From the NCBI GenBank assembly GCA_034401795.1, contig CM067365.1, positions 17,103,166-17,167,165 of the forward strand: 64,000 nucleotides of DNA, written 5' to 3'. The stretch comes from Chaetoderma sp. LZ-2023a (Eukaryota > Mollusca > Caudofoveata > Chaetodermatida > Chaetodermatidae). The notes beneath the pieces are model-generated. The model worked only from the letters and a program-made list of their open reading frames with translations. It made no database searches and was not told where the DNA came from. A program made the translations under genes and the position numbers. Below are positions 44,501 through 49,530 of the stretch, in pieces (position 1 is the first letter of the stretch; the number at the start of each line of letters is the position of its first letter).

Positions 44501-45261
44501 TTTCAAAGCATTTTAAAATCAGAATATTAAAAGCTTATCTTCACTTTCAAATCTTAAATAGATATGTGTATGCTGCATTGCTGGATGTGTCAACACTTTA
44601 ATCCTCATATTAGCCAAAACGGCTTCTGTAGCAGTCTTGAGAAATGTCCATTTGCAGACCAAGAGAATACTATTTTTGAAAATTTATCCCTGGAACAACT
44701 AGTTCGATAACCGAGCCAGTCATTTCAGTGGCAAATTTTCCAAAAAACAGTTCTCTTGATCTGCAAATGGACATTTTCTATGAGAAATTGAAATTTAAAA
44801 AAATTAATTTGAGGGTTAAATTCTCAAACTGGCTTACAGTTCTCCCACATAACAATGCATTTAAAACTTAGAACTCTTTCCCTCATTCGTTACATTTGTA
44901 AACCATTGTCATGTGCAAAACCTGCACTTCAAATCCTGAAGTATTAGGCATCCATTAACATTTAAGTCGCCATAAAACAGTTTTTGCAGTAATCTTGAGA
45001 AATGTCGATCAATTAGCAAACCATGAAATTATTTTTTTTAATTTACCACTGGAATGACTGGCTTGATGACCGAACCAGTCATTCCAGTGTGAACATTTTA
45101 AAAATAACCTTTCTTGGTCTGCAAATGGACACTTCTTATGAGAAAATTAAAATTTTTTGGAGCTAATTTGAGGGTGAAAATGCTATTTATAGACTCACTT
45201 GCTGAACAGCCAAGGTGCTGTCCATCTCTTCAAATGTCTCCTCCGGCCAGCTGCACCAGTC
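23429..45261 (-). CDS. MOB4: MOB4 (phocein), STRIPAK subunit; seven exons, first exon not found
   Basis: MOB-family adaptor that joins striatin, PP2A and GCK-III kinases in the STRIPAK complex. On the - strand the exons are 45261-45199, 39099-38999, 37296-37254, 28559-28473, 26806-26727, 26026-25915 and 23566-23429. All have GT-AG borders and fitting phases, and together they give 207 residues ending ...EPKDESEA. The family is usually about 225 residues, so about 20 N-terminal residues are missing. The MOB zinc ligands are present: Cys pair in [10 protein letters not shown] and His pair in FSHAYFHH. The IVPIL tail typical of phocein is kept. The gene spans at least 22 kb, largely because introns hold a DIRS element and a 2.8-kb satellite. 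It converges with PAN2. Confidence 0.94.
24550..24765. repeat. H1 palindromic MITE copy, near-perfect hairpin
   Basis: Arms match over about 70 bases around ggctcgattatcgagcc. Left gcagagcaagagaagagt is mirrored exactly by actcttctcttgctctgc; both differ from the family consensus gcagaccaagagaagact. Intron of MOB4. Confidence 0.92.
25300..25800 (-). repeat. Composite MITE, copy 7 (reverse), split by a younger insertion
   Basis: Left part 25300-25380 and right part 25600-25800 of a composite MITE; the H2 hairpin lies at 25640-25724. A 219-base element at 25381-25599 separates them. Confidence 0.75.
25381..25599. mobile_element. Small hAT-like insertion inside a MITE
   Basis: Ends CAGGGTGTTTGCTAG and CTGGCTAACAGCCTG are imperfect inverted repeats. 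Flanks cgttgttg (25373-25380) and cattgttg (25600-25607) match at 7 of 8 bases, as expected for an hAT-type 8-base target duplication. Non-coding. Confidence 0.72.
25915..26026 (-). CDS. MOB4: MOB4 exon (zinc His pair)
   Basis: On the - strand: acceptor CTACTTCAG, completes Arg, then [18 protein letters not shown] and [19 protein letters not shown], donor GTGAGA. HAYFHH supplies the zinc His pair of the MOB fold. Confidence 0.95.
26085..26175. repeat. H2-like palindrome (decayed)
   Basis: aaaactattttgaaaacag, actgaaagtcatttctgac and catttctgac-like reverse blocks; only partly paired. MOB4 intron. Confidence 0.5.
26727..26806 (-). CDS. MOB4: MOB4 exon
   Basis: On the - strand: acceptor GTTTCAG, 26 codons plus two bases ([18 protein letters not shown] then NSNKYFPS), donor GTAAAG. 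Almost identical to other animal MOB4. Confidence 0.94.
27078..28170. repeat. Diverged tandem repeat, about 150-175-bp unit, seven copies
   Basis: Units start near 27078, 27247, 27423, 27571, 27721, 27891 and 28057. Each has gacctcaatatcattgtg, ttgatataaggaagcatgtg, tttagtcccaatagggtgaa and gagatataag. Several units open with tgacctttgacc. MOB4 intron. Confidence 0.88.
28473..28559 (-). CDS. MOB4: MOB4 exon (zinc Cys pair)
   Basis: On the - strand: acceptor CATACAG, 29 codons [17 protein letters not shown] then [12 protein letters not shown], donor GTAAGA. Contains the two zinc-binding Cys and the family's [18 protein letters not shown] block. The next intron upstream carries the DIRS retrotransposon. 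Confidence 0.94.
28640..28835. repeat. H1 palindromic MITE copy
   Basis: Starts at ttaaccctttaacactcat; arms taccactggagtgactagc and gagccagtcattccagtgg. Lies 80 bases upstream (in transcript sense) of a MOB4 exon. Confidence 0.85.
28875..29055. repeat. H1 palindromic MITE copy (diverged)
   Basis: gaatgtccatttgcaggttc and agcctgcaaatggtcatttc arms with a decayed centre. The DIRS element is inserted a few bases further on, at 29062. Confidence 0.75.
29062..29283 (+). repeat. DIRS element left inverted terminal repeat
   Basis: From taaacgaaatctagg through cttacctccctaatac, the gcgcatgcgcaga block and ctagattattggc. It pairs with 35920-36116, except that the outermost 40 or so bases differ between the two ends, as in DIRS-1. 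Confidence 0.9.
29347..29446. other. DIRS internal complementary region
   Basis: 29347-29400 is the reverse complement of the left end (ending atttcgttta); 29401-29446 is the reverse complement of the right end (starting tttcacttcaagag). In DIRS-1 this region is thought to act as a splint for joining the ends of the reverse-transcribed DNA into a circle. Confidence 0.88.
29980..32916 (-). CDS. DIRS tyrosine recombinase open frame (978 codons; recombinase in last about 320)
   Basis: The conserved recombinase region starts near Met at 30939 ([19 protein letters not shown]) and ends at 29980. Catalytic residues of the tyrosine recombinase family are visible: first Arg in [12 protein letters not shown], HxxR in AHSVRGVV, then Trp/His in AQWHCESSF and Tyr in TDHYLRD. 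The roughly 650 codons upstream stay open over the reverse transcriptase gene in another frame and show no domain; the real start is uncertain and may lie close to 30939. The enzyme would integrate the circular DNA form. It overlaps the reverse transcriptase frame by at least 120 bases. Confidence 0.85.
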   Translation of the reverse strand: MYGDGDSAALACLVSTAVPRWTGGRPASRPHARVGTVNSGPFSLAMAFRRVSSRVDDRPAVATVSSASLDSHSERARAKVVYRGGDKFPRTKRSYSAGTKVSGLLFNPVLSNKTHRRVETDSQPQAIEQVHRDAQFQDGNGALGVGGVGEGDVDGVDRFEGRLFPHPHPREFLSLPEICIPGQTVGIQGVALRNFHGSSGFHPCGSCDHSIPPQEKHSSPHVHRRLAVESAHPGKFVGQSGDCFENSHRLRLDDQFPKIRADSIPEVCLPGDVLRSRDRICLSYSGESSETHLINSVSVRQSSCPGTGLLENAGVDGFIGTSHSSGRLTQAADPVISHDTMDPEYRFAGLECVSVGASHSPPAMVVEYRESLAGGFANPSPPSGDCVYRCIDGGLGSLPGRVHDIRALESGTVKGTYKSTGAKSSSPGPGTFLTESSGQDCSYSFRQLNSCDLHKPPGRNEVAQSLYDDMETALLVSGSPDYLESSSYSGKVKPASRLIEPKDECFTHGMATKSMCGGSSVRPLGETQHRFVRNEEECEDDDVRLSDSGSKRFRNRCVSYQLGENVCIRIPSSNPDSKNSSENQTRGMPSASDRPGLAKPIMVYGSAGPSGLQSGSSASDGRYYLPGQGPSQQSVNVQIDCVDVVKESRIKEGFSEQAAMFMAKARRGSTSRAYNYKINRFAEWCSKRCIDPMDSSIQVVADFLCHLYDAYSLKPNSIAGYKSALMSVIPCLAKRGSDEVNTLNVLIKGMGNLRPRNPPVIPSWSLSLVLQVLGDKPFEPLSSISMKLLTLKTVFLIAAASARRRSEIHALSAEDDRFVVSGEGLKLLPRINFLAKNQSLKYPGQPIILPALTRYDPNSKAWCPVRALRRYKQRTAEWRTDQSALWLSYIEPHGRASKDTISRWIVECIQFCHKSATGKQVDVAKAHSVRGVVTSTALFNGVPVDDIMSVAQWHCESSFTDHYLRDTSNPLALSILKK
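30819..33200 (-). CDS. DIRS reverse transcriptase / RNase H / methyltransferase-like protein
   Basis: Open frame of 793 codons; the true start is probably inside, since the first 80 or so residues overlap the end of gag in a different frame. Reverse transcriptase spans about residues 170-400: [42 protein letters not shown] and the catalytic YIDDW near residue 317 (32252-32241). RNase H spans about 475-600: [22 protein letters not shown] and LLADSLSR supply the four acidic residues. The C-terminal part ([39 protein letters not shown]) is the methyltransferase-like region typical of DIRS polymerases. No stop or frameshift. Confidence 0.92.
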   Translation of the reverse strand: MRCCVVLTFAPRPLRIVPCRLEVVLAKSEASHRRSVGLGRVRFGQQRGGRRFLRRRQPGSRPRTKVRAGRGGAREDLGVVIGPDRTLTAVRTTPVCMATETVPLLHALCPPRSLGGPVGGRLADHMQEWERLTQDRLVLRWLSVGYHPEWMTGPPSRLSLVPVWTPIPREPEQRLCIEEEINSLVQKGAIQPAQRCPGFYSTLFLVTKRTGGWRPILNLKPLNKFIETPSFKMETVRSVLAGLERGMWTASIDLKDAYFHIPIHGSFCRFLRFAFQGRQWEFRVLPFGISTAPRVFTRVVLAITAYLRRRSIAVHTYIDDWLLKAHTRESLSANLEIVLKTLTDLGWMINFPKSELTPSQKFVYLGMFFDLETGYVYPTQERVQKLISLIQSVCDSRHVLARVYLRMLGLMVSLEPVIPQAALRRRPIQLFLMTQWTQSTGSLDSNVSVLAPLIHHLQWWLNTENLLPGVLLTPPHPQVTVYTDASMEGWGACLEEYTISGLWNLEQSKEHINLLELKAVVLGLEHFLQKVQGKIVLIRSDNSTVVTYINRQGGTKSPSLCMMTWKLLCWCLDHQITLKAVHIPGRLNLLADSLSRRMSVLPTEWQLNQCVADRLFDHWGKPNIDLFATKKNAKMTTYVSPIPDPSAFATDALAISWGRMYAYAFPPAILIPKILQKIRQEECQVLLIAPDWPSRSWYTDLLDLLVCNPVPLPLMDDIIFQGKALHNNPSMFRLTAWMLSRNLELRRAFLSKQPCLWPKPGGGQPPEHIIIKSTDLQNGAQKDVLIQWIHLFK
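32950..35034 (-). CDS. DIRS gag-like protein (694 aa)
   Basis: First frame of the element. The N-terminus is Cys-rich ([24 protein letters not shown]), suggesting zinc binding. A basic [11 protein letters not shown] stretch follows near residue 65, probably nuclear-targeting. The middle is acidic and low complexity, and the C-terminus is rich in Arg and Gly ([10 protein letters not shown]... [15 protein letters not shown]), as in nucleic-acid-binding gag tails. CpG-rich DNA (about 32900-34600), unlike the surrounding AT-rich introns. Identified as gag by position and composition; no catalytic domain. Confidence 0.75.
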   Translation of the reverse strand: MSFALFQGPGCASCGRFLHEKFWPHLCYQCSPCGPLVNCDICKHWGGELMSEFLCCLQATDKVVEEEKKKKRKREVVSRKGKGKVSSAVDMEAFRTEMLGEMKRTIKDLVPGLLRGMLPGPNPLLSSSSASEQVIPASGSVFLRPLPLFDDSEVAPLEGAFHDPGSRLIAAPRGDRGRLSLEPAGCLSVQGYPHAAVASTSYGTVPGQPGLALFADPGSNLSDQGDEDYLLGSPSDDVDMDEEVCAPLAGNTGGFFHGFTHPGVKSAAQVVAQGAADGQRYRIPRLAEGVAGAGRARGGAVYTPRSATVPAPGQTSDIVMPVLSGPHVFPGLPGVSAYPPSSSAACAQEEDEGPRLVERSQLATEEDWSDACQWLVSVRPDLPVEQSPSQRDHRPWLAGKPTANAMPSLPLAEHVVDMFKAAESSINSSGRLAKAPREVARRCRIVPLDYQRYGVVPKPSVDDRAALGEDARPGSRSDTGVLCSNALRSANTALRDAEESGRASIAALSHVSQLLQGVVTASASRQPSPVTVQRAIQDGINLALDCMTRAVTRSVRARRTFALDNLCPSQDLYNRLLRTPMTGPGLFGGEGCRHLQETVTLVNNQRALREQFEVLRRANVRAAAPAYRPLQARGGAGQVRGQPPSQRRPRPRAIRPAARGAQVPQAPSARQPPAHQGARGAGRGARGSGRGYRS
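35920..36116 (-). repeat. DIRS element right inverted terminal repeat
   Basis: Reverse complement of the left terminal repeat apart from the extreme end, which here is gtatactcttgaagtgaaa. The 5' end of the element in transcript sense; its promoter would be expected in this repeat. Confidence 0.9.
36130..36300 (+). pseudogene. LINE RNase H fragment
   Basis: On the + strand, [21 protein letters not shown] then [12 protein letters not shown] resembles the start of a LINE RNase H domain (YTDGS). It then runs into a G run at 36257-36276. Starts 15-20 bases after the DIRS right end. Confidence 0.6.
36330..37240. other. MOB4 intron with H1 half-copy and a diverged direct repeat
   Basis: 36395-36475 holds a left arm of H1 (ccatttgcagaccaga, atcactggaatgactggc). 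36805-37175 holds two or three diverged units with gggtggacactt/gggtggatgtatg, ggtcccgaagatgtg and aacaacattgctttcag. Function unknown. Confidence 0.55.
37254..37296 (-). CDS. MOB4: MOB4 exon (43 bases)
   Basis: On the - strand: acceptor GTCTTTCAG-like ending at 37297, one base completing Arg, then [14 protein letters not shown], donor GTGCGT. Matches the [14 protein letters not shown] block of MOB4 exactly except one Leu to Met change. Confidence 0.9.
37450..37807 (-). repeat. Composite MITE, copy 8 (reverse orientation)
   Basis: Starts attcaccttcccagag and ends taaaagtggaaaggtcc; contains gtatgacatcataatc, an H2 palindrome remnant (37600-37670) and the gatcgatcccaac block. MOB4 intron. Confidence 0.78.
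38014..38436 (-). pseudogene. LINE RNase H C-terminal fragment
   Basis: A 140-codon open frame on the - strand: [18 protein letters not shown] is the last RNase H motif (GNNKAD), followed by [19 protein letters not shown] and [19 protein letters not shown], a Cys/His pattern typical of LINE polymerase C-termini. Isolated fragment in a MOB4 intron; not a host gene. Confidence 0.82.
38788..38875. repeat. H2 palindrome copy (loop shortened)
   Basis: gctgttgaatattttgaaac pairs with gtttcagaatattc; centre gtggaaactgttgctg/ccagctcc. Lies about 125 bases downstream of the MOB4 exon at 38999. Confidence 0.7.
38999..39099 (-). CDS. MOB4: MOB4 exon (source of the 50-bp satellite)
   Basis: On the - strand: acceptor TTTTACTTTGACAG, 33 codons plus two bases ([17 protein letters not shown] then [16 protein letters not shown]), donor GTGCAT. 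The first 40 bases of this exon, with one private base difference, form most of the 50-bp tandem unit that fills 39121-41913 just upstream in transcript sense. Confidence 0.93.
39121..41913 (-). repeat. 50-bp satellite derived from the MOB4 exon acceptor region (55 full units plus a 43-base end unit)
   Basis: Every unit is exactly 50 bases; the phase never slips over 2.79 kb and only scattered single-base changes occur. In MOB4 sense the unit is 40 bases copied from the start of the exon 39099-38999 (TTCATTCAGCAGTCTATTC, GTAAGGACTACACTAACATAG) plus a 10-base linker TTTTAATCAG that ends in AG. The distal end copy at 41913 is preceded by a strong pyrimidine tract and ATAACAG, likely the ancestral acceptor. 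The near copy keeps TTTGACAG and the rest of the exon. Not a CRISPR array: units are head to tail with no spacers. Confidence 0.97.
41914..42570. other. MOB4 intron, weak repeats before the assembly gap
   Basis: 42010-42110 has ttgaaaagtacttgaa-type motifs of an old non-coding transposon. 42270-42570 contains ttacttacttatctacttac and a stretch ending gtcagaggattctacatccc, which is repeated beyond the gap. No gene seen. Confidence 0.55.
42571..43070. other. Assembly gap, 500 N
   Basis: Exactly 500 N, probably a placeholder length. Open frames across it are meaningless. The same sequence attgtcagaggattctac lies at both edges. Confidence 1.
43370..43792. mobile_element. hAT-like MITE, second copy with internal H1 hairpin
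   Basis: Shares atcgatcgattattt-type motifs and the end gcaagtcta (compare TAGGCTTGC of the 17114 copy), in opposite orientation. An H1 hairpin (43495-43640) lies at the same internal place as in the 17114 copy, so H1 is a part of this MITE family. The left end is decayed. Confidence 0.75.
43830..44240. repeat. Dispersed non-coding repeat, ttccatgactttccagg type
   Basis: cagggttcatacact at the left and several copies of aattccatgactttccagg to the right. Motif-rich non-autonomous transposon, probably hAT-related (inference from motif style only). Confidence 0.6.
44600..44820. repeat. H1 palindromic MITE copy
   Basis: ccatttgcagaccaagagaa to ttctcttgatctgcaaatgg, with centre ctagttcgataaccgagcc. 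MOB4 intron. Confidence 0.82.
44955..45175. repeat. H1 palindromic MITE copy
   Basis: ccactggaatgactggcttg and gaaccagtcattccagtg; ends 24 bases from the MOB4 exon at 45199, on its donor side. Confidence 0.82.
45199..45261 (-). CDS. MOB4: MOB4 exon (first found)
   Basis: On the - strand: acceptor ctctttag, 21 codons [21 protein letters not shown], donor GTGAGT. It matches the conserved [17 protein letters not shown] block of MOB4. Phase 0 at both ends. The start codon must be in an upstream exon at higher coordinates, which I could not find. Confidence 0.9.
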
Positions 45262-45469
45262 CTAAAGAGAAGTTAACACACATGTTTATCACTTCAATGC
45301 TCAAGATAATGGATGGGTCAGATCTGTCACTCAAGCATATGACATCATAATCCATTGTCCACATGTAGGCTGATGTCACAATCAAGTGTGTAATGAATGA
45401 CATATGTAACTCTGTCATAAACATTGAAAAAGCATCAAGGGTACGAATTGTTTTATATAGTTTTACAAT

Positions 45470-45690
45470 TTAACCCTATAGGCCTAGAAAATGTCCATTT
45501 GCAGACTAAGAGACTACATGTACTTTTGAAAATTTACCACTGGAATGACTGGCTCGGTTATCGAGCCAGTCATTCCAGTGGTAAGCTTTCAAAAATAGTC
45601 TTCTCTTGTTGGTCTGCAAATGACCATTTCTCAAGACCCTACACTACAGAAGCCGTTTTTTGGCTGATATGAGTGTTAAAAGGTTAATAG
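45470..45690. repeat. H1 palindromic MITE copy
   Basis: Near-perfect centre: taccactggaatgactggc, tcggttatcga, gccagtcattccagtggta. About 200 bases upstream of the MOB4 exon acceptor at 45261. So H1 copies flank this 63-base exon on both sides. Confidence 0.87.
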
Positions 45691-45884
45691 GCAGTCTGTT
45701 GAAAATTTTGAAACAAATTAGACAGAAACAGCACATATACAGTCAAATTATTTTTAAAACATTCAACAACTTACCTGTATAATTCAGGGGTGTGATTGAT
45801 CTCAAAGAAAAAACCCAGGAAATGGTTTGATGCGGTGTCAGTCCTTCTTGACTTAAAAATTGATATAATCTCTTAAGACAATTA

Positions 45885-46030
45885 ACCCTTAAATTGTCAG
45901 ACGAGTCAAAAAGTATATGCAATGGTCCTGAGAAATATCCAATATGCAGGACAAGTAATTTTTTTATAATTTATCACTGGAATGACTGGCTCGGTAACAG
46001 AGCCAGCAGTCATTACAGTGAGTAAGTCTG
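45885..46030. repeat. H1 palindromic MITE copy (partial)
   Basis: atcactggaatgactggctc and gagccagcagtcattacag; right arm truncated near 46030. Confidence 0.7.
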
Positions 46031-46060
46031 ATGCTTCTTGAAAATCTGACCAACAAAATT

Positions 46061-46145
46061 ATAGGATTTCCTATAAATTTGAGTAGAAAAAAATAGGATT
46101 TCCTATAAATTTGAGTAGAAAAAAATAGGATTTCCTATAAATAAA
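46061..46145. repeat. 32-bp tandem repeat, 2.6 copies
   Basis: Unit ataggatttcctataaattt followed by gagtagaaaaaa; starts at 46061, 46093 and 46125. Confidence 0.92.
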
Positions 46146-46429
46146 GGAAAAATCTCATCCCTGATAATTAAGTTGAAAATGGGATTCTGAAAATTCCGGG
46201 TTCAAAGTATGTAAAATGTGAATAGCTACATGTAGAAATGGCATGAATGGATTCATCCAGTGATTGTCTTGATTAGCTTCTGGCTTGGTTATCGGTGGTA
46301 AAATTTCAAAAAACAGTCTTCCATATAATGTGCATATGGGCATTTCTCAGCTTTACCATCAAATGGTTATTACAATCTCACTACGGTACAGCTCAGACAA
46401 ATCTTAACATGTGCTGTTGACTATTTTGA

Positions 46430-47330
46430 ATACAAGAGGCCCAAAAGGCTTGTATAGCTCACCTGAAATTATTGGCCCCTGGCACAAATGAAAAAGATGA
46501 GATGACCACTGGAAAAATGTACCAATCTAATATCTGTGATGGTTTAGTCAAATTTTATTAAAATTTACCCAGTTCTTAATACGTAGGTCTTTTACATTAT
46601 TTTTTCAGAAAATCCAAGATGGCTACCAAACACGTTCAATTCTTTGATTGATCCACGACGGCCATGGTCTTTTTATGTATCAAATTTCAATGGACAAATT
46701 TTAATGGCGGTTTGGCCCAAATAATATCTGCCAAATTTCGGCCCGATCTGTTCAGCAGTTCTGGAGAAGTCGTTTTCGCGAAAACTAGCTCATCCAAGAT
46801 GGGTGCTGAAACATTTGGCCTATCAAGTTCCGTTGAACAAACATGGTTCAGCTCTTTCCCTAGAACATATTTTATGAGGTTTGCATCAATTCCCCAAGTG
46901 GTTTCTGATAAGATTTCTAAAGATAATTTAAAATTTAAATTCCAAGATGGGCCGATCGGCTTTGTTTGGAAAAACTTGAATCTCTATGCCCTAAGGATGG
47001 TTCCTGCCAAATATAATTGAAATTGGCCCCATAGATCTCGAGAAAACATTTGAAATTTCCCATTGCTTTTAGTATGGGCGCTTTTGGCAGGAAAATGAAC
47101 AAAGATGGCCACCAAACCGTTTATCCGACAGTTTTGAAAATCGCAAATTTGAGATCAGAATACCCAAACATATATATAAAAACAATTTTGGCCTCAAAAT
47201 CCATCAAATAAAAAACCCAATATGGCCGTCAAACACGCTACATTTTGATTGGCCCATGGCAGCCATGTTTTTTATGTGATGTTTTTTACAAGCTTTTATT
47301 TACAATATTTACAAATTTGTTTTATTCTTT
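46430..47330. repeat. Dispersed repeat, caagaggcccaaaaggc type
   Basis: Begins acaagaggcccaaaaggctt then gtatagctcacctgaaatt, a repeat start style common in molluscan DNA (from memory, not checked). Contains several tccaagatggc/caaacacg blocks and is related to 18330-18730. No coding potential supported. Confidence 0.65.
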
Positions 47331-47339
47331 CATAATCGT

Positions 47340-49530
47340 TAAAGCAAGAGGGTTATCATGTCACGTAAAAAATAGTCCGTAAAAACCCACACCGCTACTG
47401 GACTACCGTCATGTTGTCGACGGAAACTCACACCGCTACTGTTATGTTGTCGACGGAAACTCACACCGCTACCGTCATGTTGTCGACGGAAACTCACACC
47501 GCTACTGTTATGTTGTCGACGGAAACTCACACCGCTACTGTTATGTTGTCGACGGAAACTCACACCGCTACTGTTATGTTGTCGACGGAAACTCACACCG
47601 CTACTGTTATGTTGTCGACGGAAACTCACACCGCTACTGTTATGTTGCCGACGGAAACTCACACCGCTACTGTTATGTTGTCGACGGAAACTCACACCGC
47701 TACCGTCATGTTGTCGACGGAAACTCACACCGCTACTGTTATGTTGTCGACGGAAACTCACACCGCTACCGGTATGTTGTCGACGGAAACTCACACCGCT
47801 ACTGTTATGTTGTCTACGGAAACTCACACCGCTACCGGTATGTTGTCGACGGAAACTCACACCGCTACCGTTATGTTGTCGACGGAAACTCACACCGCTA
47901 CTGTTATGTTGTCGACGGAAACTCACACCGCTACTGTTATGTTGTCGACGGAAACTCACACCGCTACCGTCATGTTGTCGACGGAAACTCACACCGCTAC
48001 TGTTATGTTGTCGACGGAAACTCACACCGCTACCGTCATGTTGTCGACGGAAACTCACACCGCTACTGTTATGTTGTCTACGGAAACTCACACCGCTACC
48101 GGTATGTTGTCGACGGAAACTCACACCGCTACCGTTATGTTGTCGACGGAAACTCACACCGCTACTGTTATGTTGTCGACGGAAACTCACACCGCTACTG
48201 TTATGTTGTCGACGGAAACTCACACCGCTACTGTTATGTTGTCGACGGAAACTCACACCGCTACTGTTATGTTGTCGACGGAAACTCACACCGCTACTGT
48301 TATGTTGTCGACGGAAACTCACACCGCTACTGTTATGTTGTCGACGGAAACTCACACCGCTACCGTTATGTTGTCGACGGAAACTCACACCGCTACCGTT
48401 ATGTTGTCGACGGAAACTCACATCGCTACCGTCATGTTGTCGACGGAAACTCACACCGCTACTGTTATGTTGTCGACGGAAACTCACACCGCTACTGTTA
48501 TGTTGTCGACGGAAACTCACACCGCTACTGTTATGTTGTCGACGGAAACTCACACCGCTACTGTTATGTTGTCGACGGAAACTCACACCGCTACCGTCAT
48601 GTTGTCGACGGAAACTCACACCGCTACTGTTATGTTGTCGACGGAAACTCACACCGCTACTGTTATGTTGTCGACGGAAACTCACACCGCTACTGTTATG
48701 TTGTCGACGGAAACTCACACCGCTACCGTCATGTTGTCGACGGAAACTCACACCGCTACTGTTATGTTGTCGACGGAAACTCACACCGCTACTGTTATGT
48801 TGTCGACGGAAACTCACACCGCTACTGTTATGTTGTCGACGGAAACTCACACCGCTACTGTTATGTTGTCGACGGAAACTCACACCGCTACTGTTATGTT
48901 GTCGACGGAAAATCACACCGCTACTGTTATGTTGTCGACGGAAACTCACACCGCTACTGTTATGTTGTCGACGGAAACTCACACCGCTACTGTTATGTTG
49001 TCGACGGAAACTCACACCGCTACCGTTATGTTGTCGACGGAAACTCACACCGCTACCGTCATGTTGTCGACGGAAACTCACACCGCTACTGTTATGTTGT
49101 CGATGGAAACTCACACCGCTACTGTTATGTTGTCGACGGAAACTCACACCGCTACCGTCATGTTGTCGACGGAAACTCACACCGCTACTGTTATGTTGTC
49201 GACGGAAACTCACACCGCTACCGTCATGTTGTCGACGGAAACTCACACCGCTACTGTTATGTTGTCAACGGAAACTCACACCGCTACTGTCATGTTGTCG
49301 ACGGAAACTCACACCGCTACTGTTATGTTGTCGACGGAAACTCACACCGCTACTGGACTACTGTTATGTTGTCGACGGAAACTCAGTTGAATAGAGCCGT
49401 GGGTGCCACTACGCCATGGACACTGTCATCCTTGGCCAAATCTACTTGCCTACTGGTTATAGATTTGTTGCAAAATTGGATACATTCCACAATCCACCTT
49501 GAAAACATACTCAACCACTGAGCGCTGTAA
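47340..49530 (-). pseudogene. DIRS tyrosine recombinase fragment split by a minisatellite
   Basis: On the - strand 49490-49390 reads [12 protein letters not shown] and DSVHGVVAPTALFN, matching [12 protein letters not shown] and [16 protein letters not shown] of the intact DIRS element. 47400-47340 reads VAVWVFTDYFLRD, matching [17 protein letters not shown]. Between them lies a 2-kb minisatellite. The catalytic HxxR is destroyed (AHSVR became DDSVH), and a TGA follows LFN. Inactive. Confidence 0.85.
47400..49385. repeat. 33-bp minisatellite, about 60 copies
   Basis: Unit atgttgtcgacggaaactca then caccgctactgtt. Variants alternate actgtt / accgtc / accgtt / accggt. The period is a multiple of three and lacks stops, so frames of over 600 codons are open on both strands (MLSTETHTATV on +, SFRRQHNSSGV on -). 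Both are artefacts of the array. The unit matches the segment of the DIRS recombinase between FNG and the catalytic Tyr. Confidence 0.97.

Noticed and set aside
47339-49390. 635- and 659-codon repetitive protein genes
   Set aside because: Artefact of a 33-base stop-free minisatellite; no flanking gene structure except a dead recombinase.
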